From positions 1 through 64,000 of the forward strand of contig UQHB01000010.1 of assembly GCA_900540735.1 (NCBI GenBank): DNA of 64,000 nucleotides, in the 5' to 3' direction. Made by a program: the position numbers and the translations under genes. Below the pieces are notes generated by a model. It searched no databases and was not told where the DNA came from. It worked only from the letters and a program-made list of their open reading frames with translations. Of this stretch, positions 9,295-18,472 are shown one piece after another (position 1 is the first letter of the stretch; each line of letters opens with the position of its first letter). The DNA is from an uncultured Megasphaera sp. Its GTDB lineage: Bacteria; Bacillota; Negativicutes; Veillonellales; Megasphaeraceae.

Positions 9295-10496
9295 TACATT
9301 GCCTCCGCCGTCACAATATAAACAGGATTATGGCCCATCATCATATGGTATGGCCCAACGGCTTTACTCGTCGCTGCCGAGACTTGCATAATGTCCAGGG
9401 TATAATCCTTTTTATCTTTATAATATGCCGTAATGGCCGCTAAAGTTTCAATCGTAATAGCCGTTAAGACGATGGGGCACGACGGATTTTTTTCGTAAAT
9501 ACGATCTAAAATCGTATCTAATTTCCCCTTCGTACCGCCAATGAACACACCTTGCGGTATAGGTAAGTCTGGTGTCAGCTTATCGGCAGCATTTCCTGCA
9601 ACGATTGTGACGTTCGTCAGGCCAAATTTCTCAATATTTTGCGGCAAGATGGCCAAGGCATTGTCATTGATTTCAAAGGCAAAGACTTTACCCAGCGGTG
9701 CTTGCCGTGCTAATTCCACTGTACACGAGCCTGTACCGGCACCAATATCATAGAGCGTATCCGTCACATTGGGCCGTAACTTAGACAGGGCAATGGCACG
9801 GATTTCTTGCTTCGTCATCGGGGCCTTGCCGCGAATGAAGAGGCCATCGTCGAGACCATGAACGGGAGTCGTCAAGGGTTGAGGCCGATCATTCAGGATG
9901 AACATGACGTTGAGCGGTGCAAACGTTTCGTATTGTAATTCGTCAACACGGCCCTGTAAAATCCGTTCGTCTTCATAAGAAAGGCGTTCGCCCACGTAGA
10001 CTTGCACGTGTCCTAAGCCAGCTGCACAAAGTTCACGGCATAAGGCATCTGGTGAATTTTCGCCACCAGTCAGGCAAAATACTTTTGCGTGAGACCAGAC
10101 GGCAGCGACGAGATTTTGCTTGCGTCCATGACGGCTAACGATGTACGCGTCTTGCCACGAAATAGATAGAGCTGCTGCAAAATAGACCAGACTGCTAATG
10201 CCGGGATAACGGCGAATCGTACAGCTAGGAATTTCCTTCAAGCACGCAGCTAAACTAAAGAAGCCTACGTCGCCAGAAACGACGATAGCCACGTGCGACT
10301 GAGGCGGCAATTTATGAATGAGCCCTTTAATTTCCGACGGTTTTGTCGTATAAAAGACCGTCTTGCCGACTTTATAAATCGGTGCAACCATGCGTTTATC
10401 GCCAATGAGGATAGAACTTTCCATAATCGCTTCTTGGGCAGCTAAGGTCAGCTGGGACATATCCCCTGGGCCGATACCGATAATATTGATTTCCAT
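9294..10496 (-). CDS. cbiET: Cobalt-precorrin-7 C5-/-6B C15-methyltransferase fusion CbiE-CbiT
   Basis: A 400-residue fusion equivalent to CobL. Residues about 1-200 are the CbiE tetrapyrrole methylase (MEINIIGIGPGDMSQLTL). About 220-400 are the CbiT SAM methyltransferase/decarboxylase with the SAM loop LYDIGAGTGSCTVELA. Together they methylate C5 and C15 and remove the acetate carboxyl at C12. In many anaerobic-pathway bacteria cbiE and cbiT are separate genes. It lies between cbiJ (18-nt gap) and cbiA. Confidence 0.93.
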   Translation of the reverse strand: MEINIIGIGPGDMSQLTLAAQEAIMESSILIGDKRMVAPIYKVGKTVFYTTKPSEIKGLIHKLPPQSHVAIVVSGDVGFFSLAACLKEIPSCTIRRYPGISSLVYFAAALSISWQDAYIVSRHGRKQNLVAAVWSHAKVFCLTGGENSPDALCRELCAAGLGHVQVYVGERLSYEDERILQGRVDELQYETFAPLNVMFILNDRPQPLTTPVHGLDDGLFIRGKAPMTKQEIRAIALSKLRPNVTDTLYDIGAGTGSCTVELARQAPLGKVFAFEINDNALAILPQNIEKFGLTNVTIVAGNAADKLTPDLPIPQGVFIGGTKGKLDTILDRIYEKNPSCPIVLTAITIETLAAITAYYKDKKDYTLDIMQVSAATSKAVGPYHMMMGHNPVYIVTAEAM

Positions 10497-10514
10497 AGGC
10501 TCTCCTTTCTCTCC

Positions 10515-11279
10515 TTACTGGTCGTCTGCTAGGACGGTCTTCAGCCACGTATAGAGGGCTGGCAAGACGAGTCCCTTTTCCGGTTTACGGCCAACGACGA
10601 TGAGCGTCGCCTCTGCTTCTCGGGCAGCCGTTACTTTTTCTGCAAAGCCCCCGGCTTTACCGGAATCTTTCGTGACCACGTATTTCGTCTGGAAATGGCG
10701 GAACATGGCTACATTAATATCCGTAGTAAAAGGGCCTTGCATGCAGACAATGCGTTTTCCTTGATAACCTAAAGACAAAGCTCGTTCGAGGGACGCCATA
10801 GACGATAAAATACGCACAGCTACGCGCTCTTCATAGTGAGGAATACGCGTAAATATATCTAAATCTTTACTGCCTGTAGTCAAAAAAATATTGCCTTCCC
10901 GCGGAGACAAGTACTCGGCCGCTTCTTCCATCGAGTCGACCGTCACCCAGCCTTGGTCTTCGCTAACAGGACGGATGACGCGCACATAAGGTACGCCCAT
11001 GGCATGGCACGCATCTTGGATGGTCGCCGTGACCACGACGGCATAGGGATGGGTCGCATCGATGACGAGAGTTGGCTGATATTCTTCCATAAAGGCACAC
11101 ATGGCCGCATAATCGAGACGCTCAATAAAGACTGTACAGCGAGGGCTCACCGGTACGAGGGACGCACCGTATTCGGTCGCTACGGACACGTAGAGACGTA
11201 CGTCTTCTTGCTCAAGAAACTGGGCAATTTCCCGCCCTTCTGTCGTGCCGCCAAAGAGCCAAATAAGGGGGCGGCTCAT
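10515..11279 (-). CDS. cbiJ: Cobalt-precorrin-6A reductase
   Basis: A 254-residue NAD(P)H-dependent reductase of the CbiJ/CobK family. It begins with LIWLFGGTTEGREIAQFLE, carries VIDATHPYAVVVTATIQDAC in the middle and ends with TKDSGKAGGFAEKVTAA. It reduces the macrocycle after ring contraction. It overlaps cbiH by 4 bp. Confidence 0.93.
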   Translation of the reverse strand: MSRPLIWLFGGTTEGREIAQFLEQEDVRLYVSVATEYGASLVPVSPRCTVFIERLDYAAMCAFMEEYQPTLVIDATHPYAVVVTATIQDACHAMGVPYVRVIRPVSEDQGWVTVDSMEEAAEYLSPREGNIFLTTGSKDLDIFTRIPHYEERVAVRILSSMASLERALSLGYQGKRIVCMQGPFTTDINVAMFRHFQTKYVVTKDSGKAGGFAEKVTAAREAEATLIVVGRKPEKGLVLPALYTWLKTVLADDQ

Positions 11280-12007
11280 AATGTATAGCCTCGTGGTGTG
11301 ACCATATAGCCATGCAGGACTTTGGTCTGGCTGTTGCCAATGATGACGGTCGTAAACATATCTAAGTCCTTATTCCCTACTTCACCGAGCGTCGTCACTT
11401 CTGTTGCTTCGCCGTCACGGCCAATGTTGCGGACAATGCCGACCGGAATAGATGGGTCTTGATGACGCATAATGATTTGCGCAGCCTTTTTCGTATAGCC
11501 TGCTCGTTTCTTGCTGGCCGGATTATAAAGGCAAATGACGAAATCACCAGCTGCAGCGCAGTCCAAGCGTTTTTCGATTTTTTCCCACGGCGTTAATAAA
11601 TCACTAAGCGAAATGAGGCAGCAGTCGGCGACAATAGGCGCACCTAAGCGAGCTGCTCCAGAGGCTGCAGCAGTCACACCGGCAATGACTTTGATGTCTA
11701 CATCGTCATAGTCAGCAGCGACTTCATACATAATGCCAGCCATGCCATACATCCCAGCATCACCGCTAGAGACCATTGCTACAGTCTTCCCTTTTCGCGC
11801 TTCGGCCACGGCCAGGCGGCACCGGTCCACTTCTTTGGTCATCCCTGTAGAGAGCCATTCTTTTGGTGTAAACATAGGTTTTAATAAATTAATATATGTC
11901 GTATAGCCCGTAATACAATCGCACTTCGATAAAATATTCCGAGCTTCTATTGTCATGCCGTCGAGGCCGCCTGGGCCAATACCGACGACGTACACAGTAT
12001 GTTTCAT
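11276..12007 (-). CDS. cbiH: Cobalt-precorrin-3B C17-methyltransferase
   Basis: A 243-residue tetrapyrrole methylase that methylates C17 and drives ring contraction. The N-terminal loop is VYVVGIGPGGLDGMTIEA. The central GVTAAASGAARLGAP and CLYNPASKKR stretches are typical of CbiH/CobJ. No additional C-terminal domain is present (some homologues have one). Separated from cbiG by 3 nt. Confidence 0.94.
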   Translation of the reverse strand: MKHTVYVVGIGPGGLDGMTIEARNILSKCDCITGYTTYINLLKPMFTPKEWLSTGMTKEVDRCRLAVAEARKGKTVAMVSSGDAGMYGMAGIMYEVAADYDDVDIKVIAGVTAAASGAARLGAPIVADCCLISLSDLLTPWEKIEKRLDCAAAGDFVICLYNPASKKRAGYTKKAAQIIMRHQDPSIPVGIVRNIGRDGEATEVTTLGEVGNKDLDMFTTVIIGNSQTKVLHGYMVTPRGYTL

Positions 12008-12010
12008 ACA

Positions 12011-13063
12011 CTACTCCTTCTCTGTAAATGAGACCGTATACGGTTCATAGGCAATGGCGACGGTCACGCCGTGGACAGCTTGTTTCCGCAAAAGAATCGT
12101 ACCGCCTTGACTGCCTGCTACAGCCGCTCGTTCGCATACATTGTCGACACCGACAGTACGGCGTACAAAGGACGAGGCCGTAAAGTATCCCGGCAAGGCA
12201 TTGAGAGTCTCTACATTGTACGTCGTATAGGGCAGACCGTGACGCGTACAATAGGCAATAATTCCAGCTTCATGGGCTTTAATGTCAATAGAGTGGACAG
12301 CCCGAATGGCACTGGGCAGGACAGCTGCCATGTCGAGCGCAACTGTCACGGCGTCTTCGACAGCGTCTGCATGAATGCCAGCACGGCAGCCAATACCAAT
12401 ATGGAAAATGCGAGGCTGCAAGGTCACAGTCTGCTGGAACGGACGGCAATCATCGCGGAGCGCAACGGCGACACCGACGACGCCAGTCGAAGCTTTGCGC
12501 AAGGATGGCGGCAAGGTCCCTTCTACAGGAAAATCACTATAAAGTCCCGCTTGCTTCGTTTCTAAAATCGTCGCTGCAAAGGCTTTGGCATCAGCCATAG
12601 ACGTAATGCATAAGCCTTGCTGTGCTGCAAAAGCATCGACAGCAAAGAGATGATTCACATCGGTCGCCGTCGTTAGGACTGGTTCGGCACCGAGAAATGC
12701 AGCTAGTTCCTTCGCTATAGCGTTTGCACCACCAATGTGTCCTGATAGTAAGGGAATGACAAACTGTCCCTTTTCATCGATGACGATGACGGCCGGGTCG
12801 GTCACTTTACTTTTGATATACGGCGCAATAGCCCGGACAGCAATCCCAGCAGCACCGATGAAAATCAAGCACTGCCTGGTCTGAAAGGCCGTGCGCACTT
12901 CTGCTGTTAAGGGCTGGGTCATAGGCGTAACCGTTGCGGGGCTCGTAATATATTTTTCGTACCCATTACCGACGACGTGCCATCCTTGACGTTGTAAAAA
13001 CGTGACGAGCTGTCCATTTAGTATCGTCCCTTGTTTCGTAAAGGAAAAAATGCATCCCTTCAT
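12011..13063 (-). CDS. cbiG: Cobalt-precorrin-5A hydrolase
   Basis: This protein opens the delta-lactone of cobalt-precorrin-5A and releases acetaldehyde, a step found only in the anaerobic pathway. A central and a C-terminal CbiG domain are visible (LIFIGAAGIAVRAIAPYI, LLSGHIGGANAIAKELA, then FHIGIGCRAGI). I placed the start at the ATG at 13063 (MKGCIFSF): GGTGAG lies just ahead and the family begins this way. A GTG at 13072 overlapping cbiF by 4 bp is the alternative. Confidence 0.92.
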   Translation of the reverse strand: MKGCIFSFTKQGTILNGQLVTFLQRQGWHVVGNGYEKYITSPATVTPMTQPLTAEVRTAFQTRQCLIFIGAAGIAVRAIAPYIKSKVTDPAVIVIDEKGQFVIPLLSGHIGGANAIAKELAAFLGAEPVLTTATDVNHLFAVDAFAAQQGLCITSMADAKAFAATILETKQAGLYSDFPVEGTLPPSLRKASTGVVGVAVALRDDCRPFQQTVTLQPRIFHIGIGCRAGIHADAVEDAVTVALDMAAVLPSAIRAVHSIDIKAHEAGIIAYCTRHGLPYTTYNVETLNALPGYFTASSFVRRTVGVDNVCERAAVAGSQGGTILLRKQAVHGVTVAIAYEPYTVSFTEKE

Positions 13064-13068
13064 AGGTC

Positions 13069-13851
13069 TCACCGCGATTTGTCAAATACCTTTTGCGCCG
13101 GGTCTGCTTCGCGATAGCCGTGCGTAAAGTCAGGGTCATATAACTTACTCCGGTCATAAGAGGAACCGAGGAAGTACCCTACTAAGACGAGAGCGGTCTT
13201 GTAAATGCCGCCGTCTGCTGCCGTTTGAGCCAACGTCCCAACCGTACAAGGCAAGACTTTTTCGTCAGGCCACGACGCTTTATAGACAATGGCTGCTGGC
13301 GTATCCGCTGCATAGCCGCCTTGCATGAGTTCTTCTTGCACCTTTGGTAATAAGCTGGCACTGAGGAAAATGACCATCGTCGCACCGTGCGCTGCATAAT
13401 CGGCAATATTCTGATGATTCGGTACAGGCGTACGGCCTGCAGCACGCGTAATGACTACGGACTGACTCACGTTAGGCAAAGTATATTCCTTTTGTACGGC
13501 TGCAGCAGCCGCGCAGAATGAGCTGACTCCGGGGACAACAGCAAAAGGAATGCCTTTGTCGGCGAGAATATCCATTTGTTCCCGAATGGCACCGTAAATG
13601 GACGGGTCTCCCGTTTGGAGACGCACGGTCTGCCAGCCTTTTTCTTCGGCTTCTTCCATGACGGCAATGACTTCTTCCAGCGTCATAGACGCGCTGTCAT
13701 AGATGTGGCACTCTTTTTTTGCATACTGCAACAGCTCTGGATTGACGAGAGAGCCTGCGTAAATAATGACATCAGCCTGTTCGAGCAAGGTCTTACCCCG
13801 TACCGTAATGAGGTCGACCGCACCAGGACCGGCACCGACAAATTGAATCAT
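13069..13851 (-). CDS. cbiF: Cobalt-precorrin-4 C11-methyltransferase
   Basis: A 260-residue SAM-dependent methylase. The signature IQFVGAGPGAVDLITVRG is at the N-terminus, with LQTGDPSIYGAIREQMD and VVPGVSSFCAAAAA in the middle, which is typical of CbiF/CobM. It acts just before CbiG. It overlaps cbiL by 4 bp and its stop lies immediately before cbiG, so translation is probably coupled. Confidence 0.95.
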   Translation of the reverse strand: MIQFVGAGPGAVDLITVRGKTLLEQADVIIYAGSLVNPELLQYAKKECHIYDSASMTLEEVIAVMEEAEEKGWQTVRLQTGDPSIYGAIREQMDILADKGIPFAVVPGVSSFCAAAAAVQKEYTLPNVSQSVVITRAAGRTPVPNHQNIADYAAHGATMVIFLSASLLPKVQEELMQGGYAADTPAAIVYKASWPDEKVLPCTVGTLAQTAADGGIYKTALVLVGYFLGSSYDRSKLYDPDFTHGYREADPAQKVFDKSR

Positions 13852-14567
13852 GACTCTTCCTCCTTTGTACCGACGACAATGACCGCAAAATAGCCCGTAT
13901 CTGCTGCATCGGCAACGTGTTCATACACAGCTTCGCTGGGCAGGCCGCACCGTTCAATCATCGCTGCATTTGGGGCAAGGCCTAGGGATTCTAAATCGGC
14001 TTGAATGCCTTGGAGCGAGCCCGAAGGCTTCATAATGACTTTTTTGCCCGGGAGCTGCAAGAGTTCTTTTCTATCTTTCCGGCTCCCTGGAATAATCGTC
14101 AACGGTTCGTCTTTTTCGCAGAGAGGACGTTGTAATTTCGCTGCAACGGCGCAAAAACTGGGCACCCCTGGAATAATGGCCGTTGGGAAACCATGGTGCT
14201 GGACGAGACGATGGACATAAATACTCGTCGCATAGACCGTCGGGCAGCCTAAGGTAATGAGTGCCACGTCATGGCCTTGTTCTAGTTCTGCTTCAATAGC
14301 GGCAGCACCGTCAGCATGGGCCTTTGCCAGTACAGCTTCGTCGCGAGTCATAGGAAAATGCAAGGTTAAGACCGTTTTATCTTCGAGCCGAATATCCCCG
14401 GTTTTAGCTAAGGATTCTAAAAGAATTTCTTTAGCCGTCAAGGCGCTGCCATTTTTCGCCTGCGGTACCGCTAAGACCGGGCAAGATGTAATATATTTTA
14501 ATGCTTTGAGCGTCAATAATTCCGGGTCGCCCGGACCAACGCCAATACAGTATAATGTTCCAGCCAC
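13848..14567 (-). CDS. cbiL: Cobalt-factor II / precorrin-2 C20-methyltransferase
   Basis: A 239-residue tetrapyrrole methylase adding the C20 methyl. The N-terminus reads LYCIGVGPGDPELLTLKALK, and PGVPSFCAVAAKL with LIPG-like loops matches CbiL/CobI. It is the first methylation of the dedicated corrin branch. It lies 1 nt after cbiD. Confidence 0.95.
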   Translation of the reverse strand: MAGTLYCIGVGPGDPELLTLKALKYITSCPVLAVPQAKNGSALTAKEILLESLAKTGDIRLEDKTVLTLHFPMTRDEAVLAKAHADGAAAIEAELEQGHDVALITLGCPTVYATSIYVHRLVQHHGFPTAIIPGVPSFCAVAAKLQRPLCEKDEPLTIIPGSRKDRKELLQLPGKKVIMKPSGSLQGIQADLESLGLAPNAAMIERCGLPSEAVYEHVADAADTGYFAVIVVGTKEEES

Positions 14568-14568
14568 G

Positions 14569-15699
14569 TTAGGCCTCCTTCATATGATAGGATAATAAGG
14601 TTTTGGCTTGGCTCGTATAGCCCAGCACGCCATAGACGTTGGAGAAAATCAAGGCTCCTACGCGCAGTTCGTGATGGACACGAGCGGCCAAATAAAATTC
14701 TATTTTTTCCATAATTTTAGTCATTACAGTTGGTAACAACCCGTTATCTTGTAAGATGCGCAGTGCTTCATCTGTCGTTACAGCCTCATAAATGGCTTCG
14801 CCAACGGTTTTATCGGCACCAGCAAATAATGCTTCCAACGCAAGGAGAGTCGTCCGCCCGTCTGCATAGCGCGAGTGCGTATTCATAATGCCTTGGGCAA
14901 CTTTGACAAGTTTACCTATATGGCCAATGAGCAGGACGTCAGAAAACTCTTTATAGACTGCGTAATCGAGCATTTCGCCGACGTAATTACTAATCGTCAC
15001 CCGTTTGGATACATCTATGCCGAGCGTATCACGGCTAAAGTCGACACCGTAATTGCCAAAAAAAGCCAGCAAATGCTGCTCTCCTGCAGCCTTGCGCGAA
15101 TCCATTTCTGTCTGAATGGTCGCAACCAAAGCTCGTTCGCTCATGGGCTCTACAATCCCCGACGTTCCAAGGACAGATAAGCCGCCCACAATGCCGAGGC
15201 GCGGATTAAAAGTCTTTTTCGCCACTTCTTCCCCATTCGGAATAGAAATAGTCACGTCAAAGCCACCGTCATAGTATACTTTAGCTGCGACCTCTTGCAA
15301 AGTCTGTGTCATCATGCGCCGCGGCACAGGATTAATGGCTGCTTCACCAACGGCACAAGCAAGACCCGGTTTAGTCACTGTACCGACACCGCTACCGCCA
15401 TGGATGGTAATGCCTTCTCCTTGCAAGACTACGGTCCCATAGATGAGCATGCCGTTCGTAATATCCGGGTCGTCACCAGCATCTTTGCGAATGGCACAGC
15501 GCGCGCCATGCGGCACAAAGACCGCATCTTCCGGAGTCAGTGTCAAGGCAATGCCCTTAGGTGTCAACAGCTCTACAGTAGGCACCATTTCTTTCGTCAA
15601 GGCCATGAGGGCTGCTGCTTTGACGGCTGCTGCAGCGCACGAGCCCGTCGTATAGCCAAGGCGTAATTTTTTCCCATCAGAAATCACAAATTGTTCCAT
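14569..15699 (-). CDS. cbiD: Cobalt-precorrin-5B C1-methyltransferase
   Basis: A 376-residue methylase specific to the anaerobic, early-cobalt pathway. The signature LRLGYTTGSCAAAAVKAA is close to the start, and the LLIGHIGKLVKVAQGIMNTH region is typical of CbiD. The ATG at 15699 is chosen because GAGGTG lies 5 nt upstream inside the end of the ABC ATPase gene; a GTG at 15714 is possible. CbiD together with CbiG marks oxygen-independent B12 synthesis. Confidence 0.95.
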   Translation of the reverse strand: MEQFVISDGKKLRLGYTTGSCAAAAVKAAALMALTKEMVPTVELLTPKGIALTLTPEDAVFVPHGARCAIRKDAGDDPDITNGMLIYGTVVLQGEGITIHGGSGVGTVTKPGLACAVGEAAINPVPRRMMTQTLQEVAAKVYYDGGFDVTISIPNGEEVAKKTFNPRLGIVGGLSVLGTSGIVEPMSERALVATIQTEMDSRKAAGEQHLLAFFGNYGVDFSRDTLGIDVSKRVTISNYVGEMLDYAVYKEFSDVLLIGHIGKLVKVAQGIMNTHSRYADGRTTLLALEALFAGADKTVGEAIYEAVTTDEALRILQDNGLLPTVMTKIMEKIEFYLAARVHHELRVGALIFSNVYGVLGYTSQAKTLLSYHMKEA

Positions 15700-15707
15700 G
15701 TTACACC

Positions 15708-16490
15708 TCAACACATATCGAGCGTCACGAGGGACGGCGTACCGTCTGTGGTCTGCGTCAGTTCTGCTTGTACGCCAAAGACTTCTGCCACAAGGGACGG
15801 CGTAATCACATCTTGAGGCTTTCCTTGCGTAATGAGCCGGCCGTCCTTCATAACGAGTACTTCATCAGTATATCGTAAAGCCTGATTCATATCGTGCAAG
15901 ACAATGACGATGGTTAATCCTAGTTTTTCATTACAATGACGCAAGAGCTTCATCATATAGAGCTGATGGCGAATGTCGAGATACGTCGTCGGTTCATCGA
16001 GTAGGACAATAGGCGACCGCTGGGCTAAGAGCACAGCCAGCCAGACCCGTTGCTGTTCCCCACCAGAAAGCTGTTGAATCGGCGTATCGGCGTATGCGAT
16101 GAGCTGCGTCGATTCCATAGCGCGCTGGACGTAGTACGTATCTTTATCAGTCCATTTCGTGTAAAATCGCTGGTATGGAAAACGGCCTAATCGCACTAGT
16201 TCCCGCACGGTTACATCACTAGGAGTGGCGTGAAACTGCGTGAGCACAGCCATTTCTTGAGCCAGTTCGCGGCGGCTAAAGGAAGCCAAGTCCCGTCCGT
16301 GAATCGTAATCGTTCCCGTGTCGACAGGGAGCATGCGCGTAATCCCTTTGAGGAGCGTGCTTTTACCGCAGCCATTAGGGCCAATAATGGAGACAACCTT
16401 GCCTTTCGTAATGGAAAAAGAAATGTCATGGAGAATTTCTTTGCCTTGCCGCGAAAGAGACACATACGATACCGTAATTGCTGATTCCAT
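15708..16490 (-). CDS. ABC transporter ATPase, FecE/BtuD type
   Basis: A 260-residue ATPase with Walker A GPNGCGKST, signature LSGGEQQRVWLA, Walker B IVLLDEPTTYLD and a switch histidine in VIVLHDMNQAL. It powers the importer whose permease and binding protein precede it (1-nt overlap with the permease gene). The family moves iron-siderophores, haem or corrinoids. Its place directly before cbiD makes cobalamin/cobinamide the likeliest cargo, which is an inference. Confidence 0.9.
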   Translation of the reverse strand: MESAITVSYVSLSRQGKEILHDISFSITKGKVVSIIGPNGCGKSTLLKGITRMLPVDTGTITIHGRDLASFSRRELAQEMAVLTQFHATPSDVTVRELVRLGRFPYQRFYTKWTDKDTYYVQRAMESTQLIAYADTPIQQLSGGEQQRVWLAVLLAQRSPIVLLDEPTTYLDIRHQLYMMKLLRHCNEKLGLTIVIVLHDMNQALRYTDEVLVMKDGRLITQGKPQDVITPSLVAEVFGVQAELTQTTDGTPSLVTLDMC

Positions 16491-17488
16491 TAGACTTCCC
16501 TCCGCAGTAAGAATAAAAAGAACGGTGCCCCTAAAAAGGCCATAATAATACCGACTGGTAATTCTACCGGTGCCAGTAAGAGCCGCGCCAGCGTATCACT
16601 GAGCGTCACGACGGCCATCCCTAAGAGGGCTGACCCAGGAATTAAAAAGCGGTAATCTGTACCGATGAGGAGGCGCACCATATGGGGCACAATGAGGCCC
16701 ACAAAACCTAAGAGACCGGCGACGCTGACTGCACTGGCCGCGAGGAGAGTCGCAATAGCCGTGAGGAAAATCCGCGTCCGCTCTACAGATAGCCCGAGGC
16801 TTCTGGCCATGTCATCGCCTAGTTGCAAGACGTTGAGCTGCTGCGTACACAAGAGGGATAAGATGAGGCCAATACAGGCATAGGGCACGATGACGGACAC
16901 GTCATTCCAGCTCCGAGCAGCCAGTCCTCCAACCATCCACATTAAGGCCCCATGTACTCGGTCACTGTAGAAAATAAGGATGCTCGAAATGCCAGCCCCT
17001 AAGAAGGCCGACACAGCCACACCAGCTAAGATGATGCGTACAGGCTTAATGCCGTTTTTCCAGGCTAAGAGATAAATCGCCCCTGCTGCGACCATAGCAC
17101 CGCAAAAGGCTACAGGAGTCATCCAATAGATGTAAGCTGGGAACAAAATCAGCACCATAATCCCTGTAATGCCGGCACCGGCAGAGACACCGATAATATG
17201 CGGGTCTGCTAAGGGATTGCGCATGACCGCTTGCAATAAGGCTCCGGCTAAGGCCAGATTAGAGCCGACGAAGGCCCCTGTAATGGCTCGTGGCAGGCGA
17301 ATATTCCAAATGATTTGGTCTGCTGTCTGCGCCTCTGGATAGAGCAAAATCCGTCCAATATCGGCTACAGAAATAGACGCTACGCCTTGGACGATAGAAA
17401 GAATAATGCCCACACCAGCCAAGATAGCAAAGACAGCGAGCATAGTCCACCGCCATAAGAGGCTATGAGAAGTTACGAATCTCGTCAT
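16490..17488 (-). CDS. ABC transporter permease, FecCD/BtuC family
   Basis: A 332-residue integral membrane protein with about nine to ten hydrophobic segments. Family landmarks include LPRAITGAFVGSNLALAGALLQ, here given only in part, plus NPLADPHIIGVSAGAG and GFVGLIVPHMVRLL. It forms the channel of the importer. It overlaps the binding-protein gene by 4 bp and the ATPase gene by 1 bp. Corrinoid cargo is suggested only by context. Confidence 0.92.
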   Translation of the reverse strand: MTRFVTSHSLLWRWTMLAVFAILAGVGIILSIVQGVASISVADIGRILLYPEAQTADQIIWNIRLPRAITGAFVGSNLALAGALLQAVMRNPLADPHIIGVSAGAGITGIMVLILFPAYIYWMTPVAFCGAMVAAGAIYLLAWKNGIKPVRIILAGVAVSAFLGAGISSILIFYSDRVHGALMWMVGGLAARSWNDVSVIVPYACIGLILSLLCTQQLNVLQLGDDMARSLGLSVERTRIFLTAIATLLAASAVSVAGLLGFVGLIVPHMVRLLIGTDYRFLIPGSALLGMAVVTLSDTLARLLLAPVELPVGIIMAFLGAPFFLFLLRREV

Positions 17489-18468
17489 TGGTTAAACGCC
17501 TCTGGATAGGCTAATTTTGCCATGTATTCTACAGCAGCCGGATAGTCTAAGCCCGGATTGAGCAAGAAATAATTTTCCGGTAAGACATAGACTTTCCCTT
17601 GCTGGACAGCTTGGAGAGAATTCCAAGCCGGGTTGCTTTCGACTGTATTCTTGATGGTATTTTCGATTTTATCTTTCGGTCCCATAGACGTAAAGAAAAT
17701 CATGTCTGGGTTCTTATTAACCAACGCTTCGATACTGTACGGAATTTTTTCGCTGTCTTTGTCTTTCGTCGCGTCGTCAACAGCGACGTTATCAAGCTTT
17801 AAGATATGGGCAATATCACCGGCTAAGCTCGCTTGCAGTTCGACTGTGACGTTACTCGGTGTAGCGTGGATAATAGATACTTTTTTCGGTGTTTGCCGTA
17901 CTTTTGAGACGATAGTATCGATTTGCTTATCTAATGCTGCTTCTTTCGCCTTGGCCTGGTCTTCTTTACCGTATACTTTGCCAATAATATCGAGATTTCG
18001 TTTGATATCATCATAGGTCTTACATTTCAGGACGATGACAGTAATGCCATTTTGCTCTAAAATAGGCACGATTTTTTGGTGCTGCGATTCGCTGGCAAGG
18101 ACGACATCAGGTTTGAGTTCGACGATTTTTTCGGTACTCACGTTGTACACCGGGCCTACATCAGGCACCTTGGCGTACCGTTGCGGTACGGTCGCATCTT
18201 CTGATTTGACCGTCGCCCGTCCGGCTAAATCCCCATCGACGGCATCAGCAAAATTCATGAGTGATGTCGATAAGGCTACGACTCGTTCAGGCTTTTTCGT
18301 CAGCGTAATCGTCTTGCCCCGGTCGTCTGTAATCGTTGCAAAGACGCCGCTTTGCTCTTGTTTCACTTGATTGCCTGTAGTTGCTGCATTTTGAGGCGTA
18401 CAACCACTCACACCAAGAGCAGCAATGCAAGCCAGTATAAGGGCTGCTCGTTTCTGTTTCTTCCACAT
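17485..18468 (-). CDS. ABC transporter substrate-binding lipoprotein
   Basis: A 327-residue class III periplasmic-binding protein. Its lipoprotein signal ends at GVSGC, so mature Cys is near residue 23. DDRGKTITLTKKPERVVAL starts the BtuF/FhuD-like fold, with a long central helix after KVYGKEDQAKAKEAALD. It delivers substrate to the downstream permease/ATPase pair. It starts 4 nt after rnhB, leaving no room for a cobalamin riboswitch in the gap. Confidence 0.9.
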   Translation of the reverse strand: MWKKQKRAALILACIAALGVSGCTPQNAATTGNQVKQEQSGVFATITDDRGKTITLTKKPERVVALSTSLMNFADAVDGDLAGRATVKSEDATVPQRYAKVPDVGPVYNVSTEKIVELKPDVVLASESQHQKIVPILEQNGITVIVLKCKTYDDIKRNLDIIGKVYGKEDQAKAKEAALDKQIDTIVSKVRQTPKKVSIIHATPSNVTVELQASLAGDIAHILKLDNVAVDDATKDKDSEKIPYSIEALVNKNPDMIFFTSMGPKDKIENTIKNTVESNPAWNSLQAVQQGKVYVLPENYFLLNPGLDYPAAVEYMAKLAYPEAFNQ

Positions 18469-18472
18469 AGGC